Shown here: positions 16,577 to 24,804 of the stretch, one piece after another | Numbering within the stretch: position 1 is the first letter of the stretch | Layout: each line of letters starts with the position of its first letter | Source of the DNA: an uncultured Bacteroidaceae bacterium | GTDB taxonomy: Bacteria; Bacteroidota; Bacteroidia; Bacteroidales; Bacteroidaceae | DNA: 39,760 nt | Assembly (NCBI GenBank): GCA_905234745.1 | Contig: CAJOJD010000012.1 | Span: 1 to 39,760, forward strand | Direction of reading: 5' to 3' | Translations under genes and position numbers: made by a program | Notes under the pieces: generated by a model | The model's database searches: none | What the model was told of the DNA's origin: nothing | Seen by the model: only the letters and a program-made list of their open reading frames with translations

Positions 16577-17143
16577 TTATGCCTTTACGCGGCCCTGGTA
16601 TGATCCGTCGCGGGTATCGACCTCGATAAGCTCACCCTCATTGATGAACAGAGGTACGCGAACCTCGCAACCGGTCTCAACCTTGGCGGGCTTAGTGGCA
16701 TTGGTAGCCGTATCACCCTTAAGGCCGGGTTCTGTATAAGTAACCTTCAGTACAACCTTAACAGGCAGGTCAGCAAACAGGATCTCACCTGTGTTTGCGT
16801 TGGTAACTACGTCAACAACCTCACCCTCCTTAAGGTAATCAACACCGTTGATGAGGTCCTTGAGGATAGTAACCTGCTCAAAGTTCTCCTGATTCATGAA
16901 AATATATCCCATATCGTCCTGATACAGATACTGGTAGGGACGACGCTCAACACGTACATCCTCCAGTTTGAAACCAATCTGGAAAGTACGCTCCAGTACG
17001 CGGCCGTTAACAACGTTCTTAAGCTTGGTGCGTACGAATGTGTTTCCCTTACCGGGCTTTACATGGAGGAAATCAATGCAGAAATAAAGCTGGCCCTCCA
17101 GATTGATGCAGGTGCCGATCTTGATGTCTTGACAAAGAATCAT
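16577..17143 (-). CDS. efp: Elongation factor P
   Basis: This 188-aa, three-domain OB-fold protein rescues ribosomes stalled at polyproline. The domain I loop [17 protein letters not shown] has K32 at the tip, the residue modified in many EF-Ps. [20 protein letters not shown] and the C-terminal [28 protein letters not shown] complete the family pattern. Start [12 protein letters not shown] fits Bacteroidetes homologues. No modification gene (epmA, epmB or ymfI type) is adjacent. It heads the efp-radC-DUF59-lpxH operon and is divergent from rpmH. Confidence 0.96.
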   Translation of the reverse strand: MILCQDIKIGTCINLEGQLYFCIDFLHVKPGKGNTFVRTKLKNVVNGRVLERTFQIGFKLEDVRVERRPYQYLYQDDMGYIFMNQENFEQVTILKDLINGVDYLKEGEVVDVVTNANTGEILFADLPVKVVLKVTYTEPGLKGDTATNATKPAKVETGCEVRVPLFINEGELIEVDTRDGSYQGRVKA

Positions 17144-17187
17144 AAAAGTCTGTTTGTTATATTATTAATAAAAATCTTTTCGCATTG

Positions 17188-17218
17188 CAAAAGTAGTGTA
17201 ATGAGACAAATAGACAAA
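17188..17218 (-). promoter_or_regulatory. Consensus promoter of the efp operon
   Basis: On the minus strand TTTG (17215-17218), 19 bases, TACTTTTG (17188-17195). Leader about 40 bases. Confidence 0.8.
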
Positions 17219-17243
17219 ACTTTAGACAAAAAAAGAGATGCAA

Positions 17244-17275
17244 TTTGCATATTAAGAAAAAAGGAACTACCTTTG
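17244..17275 (+). promoter_or_regulatory. Consensus promoter of rpmH
   Basis: TTTG (17244-17247), 20 bases, TACCTTTG (17268-17275). Divergent from the efp promoter, with the two -33 elements 25 bases apart. Confidence 0.82.
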
Positions 17276-17320
17276 CCCTCCGATTTCGCTTTAGACAGAA
17301 AACAATAAAAATATATAACG

Positions 17321-17482
17321 ATGAAAAGAACATTTCAGCCTTCTAACAGGAAGAGAAAGAACAAGCACGGTTTCCGTGAGAGAATGGCCACTGCCAACGG
17401 TCGCAGAGTACTTGCTTCACGCAGAGCAAAGGGCCGCAAGAAACTGACAGTATCTGACGAGTACTGCGGAAACAAGAAGTAA
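17321..17482 (+). CDS. rpmH: 50S ribosomal protein L34
   Basis: This short ORF encodes 53 aa, starting [20 protein letters not shown], then [20 protein letters not shown] and a short C-terminal tail. The first 45 residues are the near-invariant L34 sequence, a small basic protein of the large ribosomal subunit. The extra acidic C-terminal tail ([12 protein letters not shown]) is usual in Bacteroidetes. Unlike in many bacteria, it is not next to dnaA or rnpA here. It has its own promoter and terminator. Confidence 0.97.
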   Translation: MKRTFQPSNRKRKNKHGFRERMATANGRRVLASRRAKGRKKLTVSDEYCGNKK

Positions 17483-17501
17483 TTCAAATACTAAAGTACA
17501 G

Positions 17502-17533
17502 AAGGAAGGAAACACGTTTCCTTCCTTTTTTTA
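17502..17533 (+). terminator. Terminator of rpmH
   Basis: AAGGAAGGAAAC (17502-17513) pairs with GTTTCCTTCCTT (17516-17527), followed by T-rich sequence, 20 bases after the rpmH stop. Confidence 0.85.
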
Positions 17534-17563
17534 TATCTTAGCACCCACTATTCCGACTGTTAT

Positions 17564-18280
17564 ATGAGGACAACATTATTTCTTCTGGGCCTTACACTGG
17601 CAATCGTCTCCTGCGGACGCGGCGGCCAGGACGGCTATACCATTACCGGGAAGGTCAAGAACTGCGGTGAATGGGCCGACGGAGGGCAGATAGTACTTGT
17701 AATACGCGATGAAGGAAAGCAGATTGTCGATACCGCCGATGTCATAAACGGACGTTTCAAGCTGGAAGGCAGGATAGCACACCCTGATTTTGTTACGATG
17801 TACCCTTCAATGTCTGATCCCGTAAGGCCTGACGGACGCATCATGTTCTTTCTGGAAAACGAGAAATACTCCATCGTCATAAAGGACAACCGGATATCGG
17901 ACGTGACATTAAAAGGAGGTACAAGCGAGAAGTTGCTCAGGGAAACGTCAAAACGTCTGAGTGAACTAAAAAGGAAATACGACATAGAATCAGTTGACCG
18001 TCAGATGAACACAACCCTGACTCCGCAATTCAGGATGGAAAAACTGACAGCCATCAGGAATGAATACGACAGTGTGGTAAAGGCTTACAAAGACAGCATC
18101 ATACTGGCCAATACACCCTCATACTACAGCCTTTACATGACGTCACAGGCAATTGCCGGCGGAGAGAACCTTGACTCTATAAGAGAGGTTCTTAAAGTCT
18201 ACGAGCAGGATGACAGATATAAAGATGACCCCAGGCTTGGGCGCATGATCGAGATAACAGAAGGAAAAAGGAGACCCTGA
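17564..18280 (+). CDS. DUF4369-type lipoprotein without thioredoxin domain
   Basis: This 238-aa predicted lipoprotein has signal peptide MRTTLFLLGLTLAIVSC with lipobox ending at C17. Residues about 25-120 (YTITGKVKN, GGQIVLVIRDEGKQIVDTADVINGRFKLEGRI) match the DUF4369 beta-domain. In Bacteroidetes that domain usually precedes a TlpA/AhpC-type thioredoxin domain. Here the domain is followed only by a charged helical region (LLRETSKRLSELKRKYDIES...) and no CxxC, so a redox role is unlikely. Its substrate or partner is unknown. It converges with the small lipoprotein gene at 18295 and shares a terminator. Confidence 0.75.
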   Translation: MRTTLFLLGLTLAIVSCGRGGQDGYTITGKVKNCGEWADGGQIVLVIRDEGKQIVDTADVINGRFKLEGRIAHPDFVTMYPSMSDPVRPDGRIMFFLENEKYSIVIKDNRISDVTLKGGTSEKLLRETSKRLSELKRKYDIESVDRQMNTTLTPQFRMEKLTAIRNEYDSVVKAYKDSIILANTPSYYSLYMTSQAIAGGENLDSIREVLKVYEQDDRYKDDPRLGRMIEITEGKRRP

Positions 18281-18295
18281 GGCCTCCTTTTCTTT
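18266..18295. terminator. Terminator overlapping the DUF4369 gene stop
   Basis: AAAAGGAG (18266-18273) and CTCCTTTT (18284-18291) pair, with CC/GG inside after one mismatch and loop CTGA. The TGA stop is in the loop. T-rich sequence on the right and A-rich on the left allow action in both directions. Confidence 0.75.
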
Positions 18296-18705
18296 TATTC
18301 CTTTGCTATATCCCTTTGATAGATATAGGTTTCACCTGCTTTAGAGGTCTTCATCTCAAGGGTATTGTTACCATCCTTGAAGGTGACGTCATATTGCTCA
18401 CCCCAGGGCTTGCCGTCCGAGTAGACACCCGTGAGTTTGCTTCCTTCAAGTGACCAGGTTCCGTCAAATGATTCCGTATAACCCTCACCTACCCGCTGAT
18501 AAAGCTTGAAGGTGTGATTCTCACTGAAATACAAGGTAACGTCAACAGGCTCAGAACCTATCATGGTTCCCTTTGTCGCCGGAATATACTCCTCAAGGGT
18601 CCATTGACCTACAAGTATATCTGACAGATTAACACCCTTATCTTTCTTGCAACCTGTAAAAAGCAGGGCAAAAGTCATTGTAATGAACAACAGTATCTTT
18701 CTCAT
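18295..18705 (-). CDS. Small lipocalin-like lipoprotein, last gene of the susCD-protease locus
   Basis: This is a 136-aa lipoprotein when started at the ATG that overlaps the subtilase stop (ATGA); an ATG two codons upstream is also possible. The signal MRKILLFITMTFALLFTGC ends in a lipobox. The mature part, LVGQWTLEEYIPA, VTLYFSENHTFKLYQ, FDGTWSLEGSKLTGVYSDG, has the GxW...F..DGTW..EG pattern of Bacteroidetes lipocalin-like domains, small beta-barrels that may bind a ligand. The function is unknown. The 4-base overlap with the S8 protease gene suggests coupled expression and perhaps a partner or regulator role, which is inference. Confidence 0.75.
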   Translation of the reverse strand: MRKILLFITMTFALLFTGCKKDKGVNLSDILVGQWTLEEYIPATKGTMIGSEPVDVTLYFSENHTFKLYQRVGEGYTESFDGTWSLEGSKLTGVYSDGKPWGEQYDVTFKDGNNTLEMKTSKAGETYIYQRDIAKE

Positions 18706-20657
18706 AGCCATCCTCCGTTTGTGCTCTTGAATGAGCGTACTACAATTGAAATCTCCTGGGAGATCTCCATTCCTCCTATAGCGTCATCACCACCAATGGC
18801 AGTTCCGCCACCAACGGCCTTTATTGTCATCTTGGCCGATCCGCACTTTGTGGGATAGATGTAAAGACGTCCGTACTTGATATACGGATCCTGTTGGAGT
18901 CCAAGAGACTCGTACGCCTCGGGAGAAACCTCAACGCCGAGATAAGTCAGATTCACGGATGATGTACCGAAATACTTGGACATGTCAAGCCACTGGTTCT
19001 CACCCTCCTTTGCCAGAAGACTGGGAACGCCTTCAAGTTTCATCAAAAACAGCCATGTATCGACGGCACCTGTACCCATCTTATGAAGATAGGGAGCCAG
19101 ATCAAGAGTTGATCCGTCATAGTAAGCTTTCTTGCCGTTTATTCTGGAGTCGAACTCCCTGGCTGAGGTAACCAACAGCTCCTTGAATTTCTTGGAGGTC
19201 ATGGTCTTTCCCAACTGTTTCAGTCGTGCTATGCCCAGTGCGGCTACACCTGAAACATGAGGACAAGCCATTGAAGTACCCTGCATATAGCCATAATCCT
19301 TACCCTTGTTAACCTCTGGGGGTAAAGTTGAAAGTATCGCGCTGGCATACATATCTCCACCGGAACTCGGGGCCAGCTTGATATCTCCACCCGGTGCCAC
19401 GATATTGCAGCCGGGTCCATAATTCGTATAATATGCGGGAAGAAAATCAGGACCGAATGACGACACACTGATTATATCGTTCAAAGCACCCGGGTATGTA
19501 GCATATGGATCTCCGTCATTACCTGACGCGAAAATGGCTATGCCGCCATCAAGGACATCATTGTTCTTTGATGCTTCAAAATAGGCAATCGCATCGGCCT
19601 CTATACTTGCATAATTCTTATATGCCTTATCTGACAGGAATGAGCCTCCCTTGTAGCCGAATGAGCAGGATATGATGGAAGCCCCCATATCGGCTGCATA
19701 TTTGATTGCATTCGCTACCGATTCAAGAAGCGCACCTTGCTTGCCTGAAAAAATCTGACAGGACATTATCTTGACACCGTCATTTTTACCCGTGCCGCCG
19801 GCAACAGAGCTCACGCCTAAATTATTATTGTTGACAGCAGCAATTATACCAGCGCAGTGGGTTCCATGGCCGGAATCATCCTTTTTATCCCATGTTATCT
19901 CACCGTCATATACAAAATTGTAGCCGTATATGTCATCAATGTAACCGTTCCCGTCATCATCAACGCCGGTCTGTCCGTTAAGTTCGGCCACGTTGGTCCA
20001 CATGTTCTGTCTAAGATCCGGATGAGAGTATTTGACACCCTCATCAATCACAGCGACGATGATGGAAGGATCACCTCCGGTAATACCCGTCCATACATCG
20101 AATATGTTCAGATCACCACCCTTGTATGCTGTTTTGGCTATAGAGGCGTTGCCTGTATTCTTCATGTTCCACTGCATGGAGAGATTGGGATCGTTGAACG
20201 GAAGGCCTACATACTCTCCCTTAACCGGAGCAGCCGCACTGACGGGATATGATTCGGCTTCGGTCAACAGGGGCGTAGTCATGTTGTTTTCCACTACCGC
20301 CACCTCTTTCAGACCGGCCAGTCTTTCTATCAGAAGGCTTTCAATAGGACCATCACAGTCAATCTGATACCAACGGTCCAACCCGAATTCATGCTCCAGC
20401 TGCCGCTTTGCAGGGAATGACTTGAACGCAGGTTTGATGACAACGGAATTCTGCTCCGTCAATTCGGCCAGAAATGACTCGGACGGTACTGTATTAAACT
20501 TAACCAGAAGAGAGTTTACCGTTTTGCCGGGCTCTATGAAAAGCATCTTTTCCCTGATATCAGCAGAAGCATCGGCAAATTTATCCTCAATGCTGTCTGC
20601 ACATGAGGACAATGCAAAAAGGACAGTAAATAAGAATAATCTTGAAAGGTTTTTCAT
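18702..20657 (-). CDS. S8 family (subtilisin-like) serine protease, lipoprotein
   Basis: Started at the ATG at 20657, this protein has 651 aa (a TTG nine bases upstream is the alternative). Signal peptide MKNLSRLFLFTVLFALSSC ends in a lipobox at C19, so it is probably anchored in the outer membrane. A prodomain-like region (about 40-130) precedes the catalytic domain, with D205 in IVAVIDEGV, H264 in SGHGTHCAG, oxyanion N380 in FASGNDG and S462 in GTSMACPH: the triad is intact. DDDGNGYIDDIYGYNF resembles a calcium-binding insertion common in Bacteroidetes subtilases. A C-terminal beta-rich domain follows. It lies downstream of susC-susD and the 808-aa lipoprotein, behind a terminator. Confidence 0.93.
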   Translation of the reverse strand: MKNLSRLFLFTVLFALSSCADSIEDKFADASADIREKMLFIEPGKTVNSLLVKFNTVPSESFLAELTEQNSVVIKPAFKSFPAKRQLEHEFGLDRWYQIDCDGPIESLLIERLAGLKEVAVVENNMTTPLLTEAESYPVSAAAPVKGEYVGLPFNDPNLSMQWNMKNTGNASIAKTAYKGGDLNIFDVWTGITGGDPSIIVAVIDEGVKYSHPDLRQNMWTNVAELNGQTGVDDDGNGYIDDIYGYNFVYDGEITWDKKDDSGHGTHCAGIIAAVNNNNLGVSSVAGGTGKNDGVKIMSCQIFSGKQGALLESVANAIKYAADMGASIISCSFGYKGGSFLSDKAYKNYASIEADAIAYFEASKNNDVLDGGIAIFASGNDGDPYATYPGALNDIISVSSFGPDFLPAYYTNYGPGCNIVAPGGDIKLAPSSGGDMYASAILSTLPPEVNKGKDYGYMQGTSMACPHVSGVAALGIARLKQLGKTMTSKKFKELLVTSAREFDSRINGKKAYYDGSTLDLAPYLHKMGTGAVDTWLFLMKLEGVPSLLAKEGENQWLDMSKYFGTSSVNLTYLGVEVSPEAYESLGLQQDPYIKYGRLYIYPTKCGSAKMTIKAVGGGTAIGGDDAIGGMEISQEISIVVRSFKSTNGGWL

Positions 20658-20664
20658 CTTTTTC

Positions 20665-20696
20665 AAAAAAAGGGGCCTGGCAAGGCCAGGCCCCTT
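20665..20696 (-). terminator. Terminator/attenuator between the 808-aa lipoprotein and the subtilase
   Basis: On the minus strand 20685-20696 pairs perfectly with 20670-20681 (12 bp, GC-rich, 3-base loop), followed by seven T (20671-20665). It ends 8 bases before the subtilase ATG. Confidence 0.88.
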
Positions 20697-20713
20697 AAAA
20701 TTATCAGTTAATA

Positions 20714-23140
20714 TTAGTATCTGATTGTCTTGGCCTGCTCCATAGGATGATCTCTCTTGAGAGCCTTAACGGCAACAACCTTAGCGGCAACTGACCTGGG
20801 TTCAGGTGTGATTGCATAGCCTGCGCTGGTACCGCAAGAAACAATTCTCGGAGCATTCTTCAGGTTCTTGATGGTTGACTTGATGTAACCACGCTCGGTC
20901 TCAACGTAATTGCTGCGCGGAGCGCGGAGAGCTGAACTCAGAGCACTTACACGTTTCTGAACGTCGGAAGCAAACAGTTCGTCATAGATACCGGGAGTAG
21001 TCAGCATAATACCCTCGTAAGATACAAAGTCGCCAATCTTAGTTGCATATGTAGAATCTGAGTAAGCTGTAACCATCCAACCGGTAAGGTCAACACCTGT
21101 AATATCATCAACAAATACAATGTGGTCCTTATCAATGAAACCGCCTAAGAGCAGATAATCATATGTAAACGAGTAAATGCTCTTGCCATTGTAATATCTC
21201 AATGCTGCATAGTATGAACCGCCTTCAAGCTTATCCATTGTAGTTGCCAATGAATAGAGGTAACCATCCTCAAAGAAGAAGCAGATGCTGTCATTGAATC
21301 CGAACTTCTTAAGCTGAGCCATAAAGCCCTTTGCATAAACGATAGAATCATTGAGAGCCTTGATCGTTACAGAAGATATGGGTTGTCTTGCAGCGTTATC
21401 GTTAACCTTTGCAAAGAAGTCATATGTTCCCTCAAAGCCAGCTGAAGTAGCGGGGCAAAGGTCATCATCGAGATCTGTAAAGTCAAAGTCCATGTAGATG
21501 GGAAGCGGATCACCGGTAGTAGTAGCGGTAGCCAGCTTGAATGCCTGCTCATAGCCATTGGAAGCAAGAACCAGGAGAGTATATTCGGTACCGGGGTTAA
21601 GGTCAACGAACAGATCGGTATAACCTTCACCGTTTATCTGCTCAAGAATCTTAGCATCTACAGTATACTCTTCTTCCTCATCCTCCATTACAGCCATTAC
21701 GTAATCGGCAGGATTAGCATTGAACTTCATAGAGGGGAACAGACCAACCTTGACATCAACAAGATCTGATCCGAACAGTGAGTACTCCAGATAATTATCT
21801 GATGAGAGATCCTCCTCTGTTCTCTCATATTTCTTGGTTGATACCAACTCTGCAACGATGTCAACAGGAACGTCATCACCCTTTGCTACATAATTCAGAA
21901 CCAGGCTCTCGGCTGTCTGAGGAACTGAGTCAGCATCATAAGCAACTGCTACGACAGTATACTGACCTGTAGCGGGGAACACAAGAGTTACCACACTGCT
22001 GGAATCCAGACGTACTACAGTTGTATCAGTACCGGCAAGGATACCTTCCAGCTTTGAGTCAATCTGAGAAGCGTTAAGTGCACCTTCATATGTTCCGAAG
22101 TCAGCAAAAGCAACATCGGCACCGAAAGCAAATGCAACATCCTGCTCACCTGCATAGGCAAAGTCCTGTGTAATAGTGAGAGAATAATCTGTCAGGACAG
22201 CACCCGGGAATATGAACTGGATACCACCATCGGTAGGATCAGCATCAGCATCAGCATAGTTCCAACCACCTACAGACATCATGTAGTAGTAAGGAGCAAT
22301 CTGGATACCTGCGGGCAGTCCGTTCTCCTGATACTGAAGGACCTTGTTGAATGCCCAAGTATCCTCGTCAGCATGGCTGGAGAAATTGCAGGGATGAAGC
22401 AGAAGTATCTCGTCATTGTATGACGGATGAACGCAACCTGTGTGTATAAACGGGTAAGCGATCAAACCCTTCTTTGTGATTGTTACATCTGCAAATTCGT
22501 CACCCGGTTTGAGAACCTGGAACTCAAATACAGATGTGGGTTCTGCTGTAGGATACCCTGATGCAGCCCAATCAGCAACAATCTCCTTGTAGGCATCAAT
22601 AAGTCTATACTTGTTAGGATCATTATCGTTCTGAAGTATTTCTACATCAAAGGATTTATTAACGAACCAATAGTCTGCATATGAAGCCATACCAAGTGAA
22701 TTCCACTTCTCACGTATTACAGCGAAATCAATTGCAATTGCATTTGATGTGTACTGTGATGCGTAATTGGGATCGGTAATGGCAATACTGCATTTGTATG
22801 TTACACCAACCTTTGCAGAATCAAAAGCAAGAGCTATGTATGACTCTGTCTGGCCATCCTCGAACTTAAGCTCGGAAGCCAGGAAAATGTTGTTGTCATC
22901 CTTAATAGTGAAAGGAACGGTAATTTCACCCTCAGTCTTTGTGCGGGCTACAAGAATCGTGTCAACAGTAGGTTCTGAAGGATCAAGTATGACGTTTGTT
23001 TTCTGTGCAGGAAAATATACGCCATAGCAAGTTGCTACATCAACAGCACCTTTCTGGAACTCCTCAGCCTCATCAGCGCAGGAAGCAAAGCCAAAGGCTA
23101 CTGCTGCGGTAATAATTGATATAATATTTAATCTTTTCAT
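20714..23140 (-). CDS. Large surface lipoprotein associated with susCD
   Basis: This 808-aa protein starts MKRLNIISIITAAVAFGFASC, with a lipobox at C21 followed by acidic residues (ADEAEEF), a pattern seen in surface-exported Bacteroidetes lipoproteins. The N-terminal 150 residues are beta-rich (YFPAQKTN, EGEITVPFTIKDD). The middle holds Fn3- or PKD-like strands (ATGQYTVVAVAYDAD, LNPGTEYTLLVLASNG). Most of the protein is acidic, but the last ~80 residues are basic and rich in Lys, Arg and Ser. It is 11 bases downstream of susD, the place of SusE/F-like binding proteins. I do not recognise a precise family; glycan or peptide binding is inferred from position. Confidence 0.75.
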   Translation of the reverse strand: MKRLNIISIITAAVAFGFASCADEAEEFQKGAVDVATCYGVYFPAQKTNVILDPSEPTVDTILVARTKTEGEITVPFTIKDDNNIFLASELKFEDGQTESYIALAFDSAKVGVTYKCSIAITDPNYASQYTSNAIAIDFAVIREKWNSLGMASYADYWFVNKSFDVEILQNDNDPNKYRLIDAYKEIVADWAASGYPTAEPTSVFEFQVLKPGDEFADVTITKKGLIAYPFIHTGCVHPSYNDEILLLHPCNFSSHADEDTWAFNKVLQYQENGLPAGIQIAPYYYMMSVGGWNYADADADPTDGGIQFIFPGAVLTDYSLTITQDFAYAGEQDVAFAFGADVAFADFGTYEGALNASQIDSKLEGILAGTDTTVVRLDSSSVVTLVFPATGQYTVVAVAYDADSVPQTAESLVLNYVAKGDDVPVDIVAELVSTKKYERTEEDLSSDNYLEYSLFGSDLVDVKVGLFPSMKFNANPADYVMAVMEDEEEEYTVDAKILEQINGEGYTDLFVDLNPGTEYTLLVLASNGYEQAFKLATATTTGDPLPIYMDFDFTDLDDDLCPATSAGFEGTYDFFAKVNDNAARQPISSVTIKALNDSIVYAKGFMAQLKKFGFNDSICFFFEDGYLYSLATTMDKLEGGSYYAALRYYNGKSIYSFTYDYLLLGGFIDKDHIVFVDDITGVDLTGWMVTAYSDSTYATKIGDFVSYEGIMLTTPGIYDELFASDVQKRVSALSSALRAPRSNYVETERGYIKSTIKNLKNAPRIVSCGTSAGYAITPEPRSVAAKVVAVKALKRDHPMEQAKTIRY

Positions 23141-23151
23141 AATGCTAAATT

Positions 23152-24786
23152 TTAGTCGGTTACACCATCTCTAAGATCCGGATTCTGGTCAAGAGCAGGA
23201 ATATTACCATCTGAGTTGTCAACAATAGCACTGTTGTTGTTGGTCTCAGTCTGCGGGAAGCGCATCAGCCACCAACCATCGTCAGGTGTCAAGTTGAAAC
23301 GGAATGCATCAGGATAGTTGTTCTTCTTGTCACCATGGAAACGAACCAGAGGCTTGCCCAGACGACGGGTATCGTTATTTGAGAAGCCTTCGCCCCAAAG
23401 CTCTACACGGCGCTGGAACCAGATCTCATCCTTGAGGTTTCTGCCACCGGCTACAGCGCTGTAGGCAGGATCACGATATGTCTTTACAAAGTCCTCAAGT
23501 ACTGCAGTTGCCTCTGCCTCCTTGTTGAGGTTGGCAAGACACTCAGCCTTGATAAGGATCATCTCCTCAACACGCATCCAGCACCAGTCCTCGTCATTGG
23601 TTGTTGTACCCAACTTCTTGACGCCGAACTTAACGTTTGTCAGAGGAATGAAGGGCTCCTTAACACCGTCAATCAGATCAGTTGCGATAGCCTGACCAGT
23701 CAGGTTATCCCAAGTAAGACCGTCCAGGAGCGGTGACTCAAGGTTCTCGTCAACCCACCAGCCCTTGCGCACATCAGTGGCAGATATCTTTTCATAAAGA
23801 AGTGAGTTGATGAAGCAGTAGGTCTGGCAAGCGGGTGCGTAGCCGTCACCTGAGAAAGGACGAAGCCATGATGTTGTAGTTGCATAAGCAGCATTACTTG
23901 AAGCAGAAGTAAGAGCCTCGGTCATATCATAACCCCAGATCCAGTTCTTTTCATTGATATCATAGAGGAAGGGTTTTGAAACGTCAGCAATTGAAGCGGG
24001 CTCATAGCCAACCATCGCACTGTCTGCATCGGCAAGAGCCTCGGCATACATACCCATGTTCAGATAAGCACGTGCACGGAGACCGTAAGCAACCTGCTGG
24101 TCAATCTTGCTCTTGTCAGAACGCTTCCAACCGTCAAGTTTCTTGATAGCGGTGGTAAGGTCAGAGATAATCAGATCATAAACCTCCTTTACAGTTGCTC
24201 TGGGATTGTTTCCCGGATCTTCTGTCTCAGGTGTCAGAATAGGAACGCAAGGATCATTCTGATGGTCAACATATCTGAACTGGAAATAAGGAGCCAGGTT
24301 CAGGTATGAGAAAGCACGGATAGCATAAGCCTCACCAAGCTTTGCCTGGGTAGCGGCTTCGGTGCTTGCGTCGTCATATGAGTTCATAACATCATGTGCC
24401 GCTGATATTACATCGTAGCAAATCTTGTAACGGATCATCGGGTTACGATATGTAGCTGTACGTGATGTAAGCTCACCGCAAACTGAGAACCAGTTGTAGT
24501 TACTGTTAGGCATGATAACATCGGCTGCCTCAAGATCAGAACTGAAGCCTATCATGATGAAACCGAAATCATCGGGTTTATCATATCCACAACCATTGGG
24601 GGAACCAAGTTTGGTATACATACCTGTATATATGGCATCTGCGCGTGAAGGAGCTGCAGCAGTCGTTTCCTTCAACTGAGACTCCAGAAGAGTACCTGAA
24701 GCAGGCACGATTTCATCAAAACCCTGGCATCCTGCCAACATAAGGGCAGAGACGGCGAATAATGAGAATTTGATATTTGTTTTCAT
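23152..24786 (-). CDS. SusD/RagB family nutrient-binding lipoprotein
   Basis: This 544-aa lipoprotein has signal MKTNIKFSLFAVSALMLAGC with lipobox C20. The SusD-like N-terminal region (QLKETTAAAPSRADAIYTGMYTKL, RYKICYDVISAAHDVMNSYDD, AKLGEAYAIRAFSYLNLAPYFQ) carries the TPR-type helices of the fold. The C-terminal part, EDWCWMRVEEMILIKAECLANLNKEAEA and RRVELWGEGFSNNDTRRLG, is the typical SusD end. It lids the SusC pore and captures substrate at the cell surface. It is 18 bases downstream of susC. The substrate cannot be read from sequence; the adjoining protease favours peptides. Confidence 0.95.
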   Translation of the reverse strand: MKTNIKFSLFAVSALMLAGCQGFDEIVPASGTLLESQLKETTAAAPSRADAIYTGMYTKLGSPNGCGYDKPDDFGFIMIGFSSDLEAADVIMPNSNYNWFSVCGELTSRTATYRNPMIRYKICYDVISAAHDVMNSYDDASTEAATQAKLGEAYAIRAFSYLNLAPYFQFRYVDHQNDPCVPILTPETEDPGNNPRATVKEVYDLIISDLTTAIKKLDGWKRSDKSKIDQQVAYGLRARAYLNMGMYAEALADADSAMVGYEPASIADVSKPFLYDINEKNWIWGYDMTEALTSASSNAAYATTTSWLRPFSGDGYAPACQTYCFINSLLYEKISATDVRKGWWVDENLESPLLDGLTWDNLTGQAIATDLIDGVKEPFIPLTNVKFGVKKLGTTTNDEDWCWMRVEEMILIKAECLANLNKEAEATAVLEDFVKTYRDPAYSAVAGGRNLKDEIWFQRRVELWGEGFSNNDTRRLGKPLVRFHGDKKNNYPDAFRFNLTPDDGWWLMRFPQTETNNNSAIVDNSDGNIPALDQNPDLRDGVTD

Positions 24787-24804
24787 ATATCTGTCAATTG
24801 AAGA

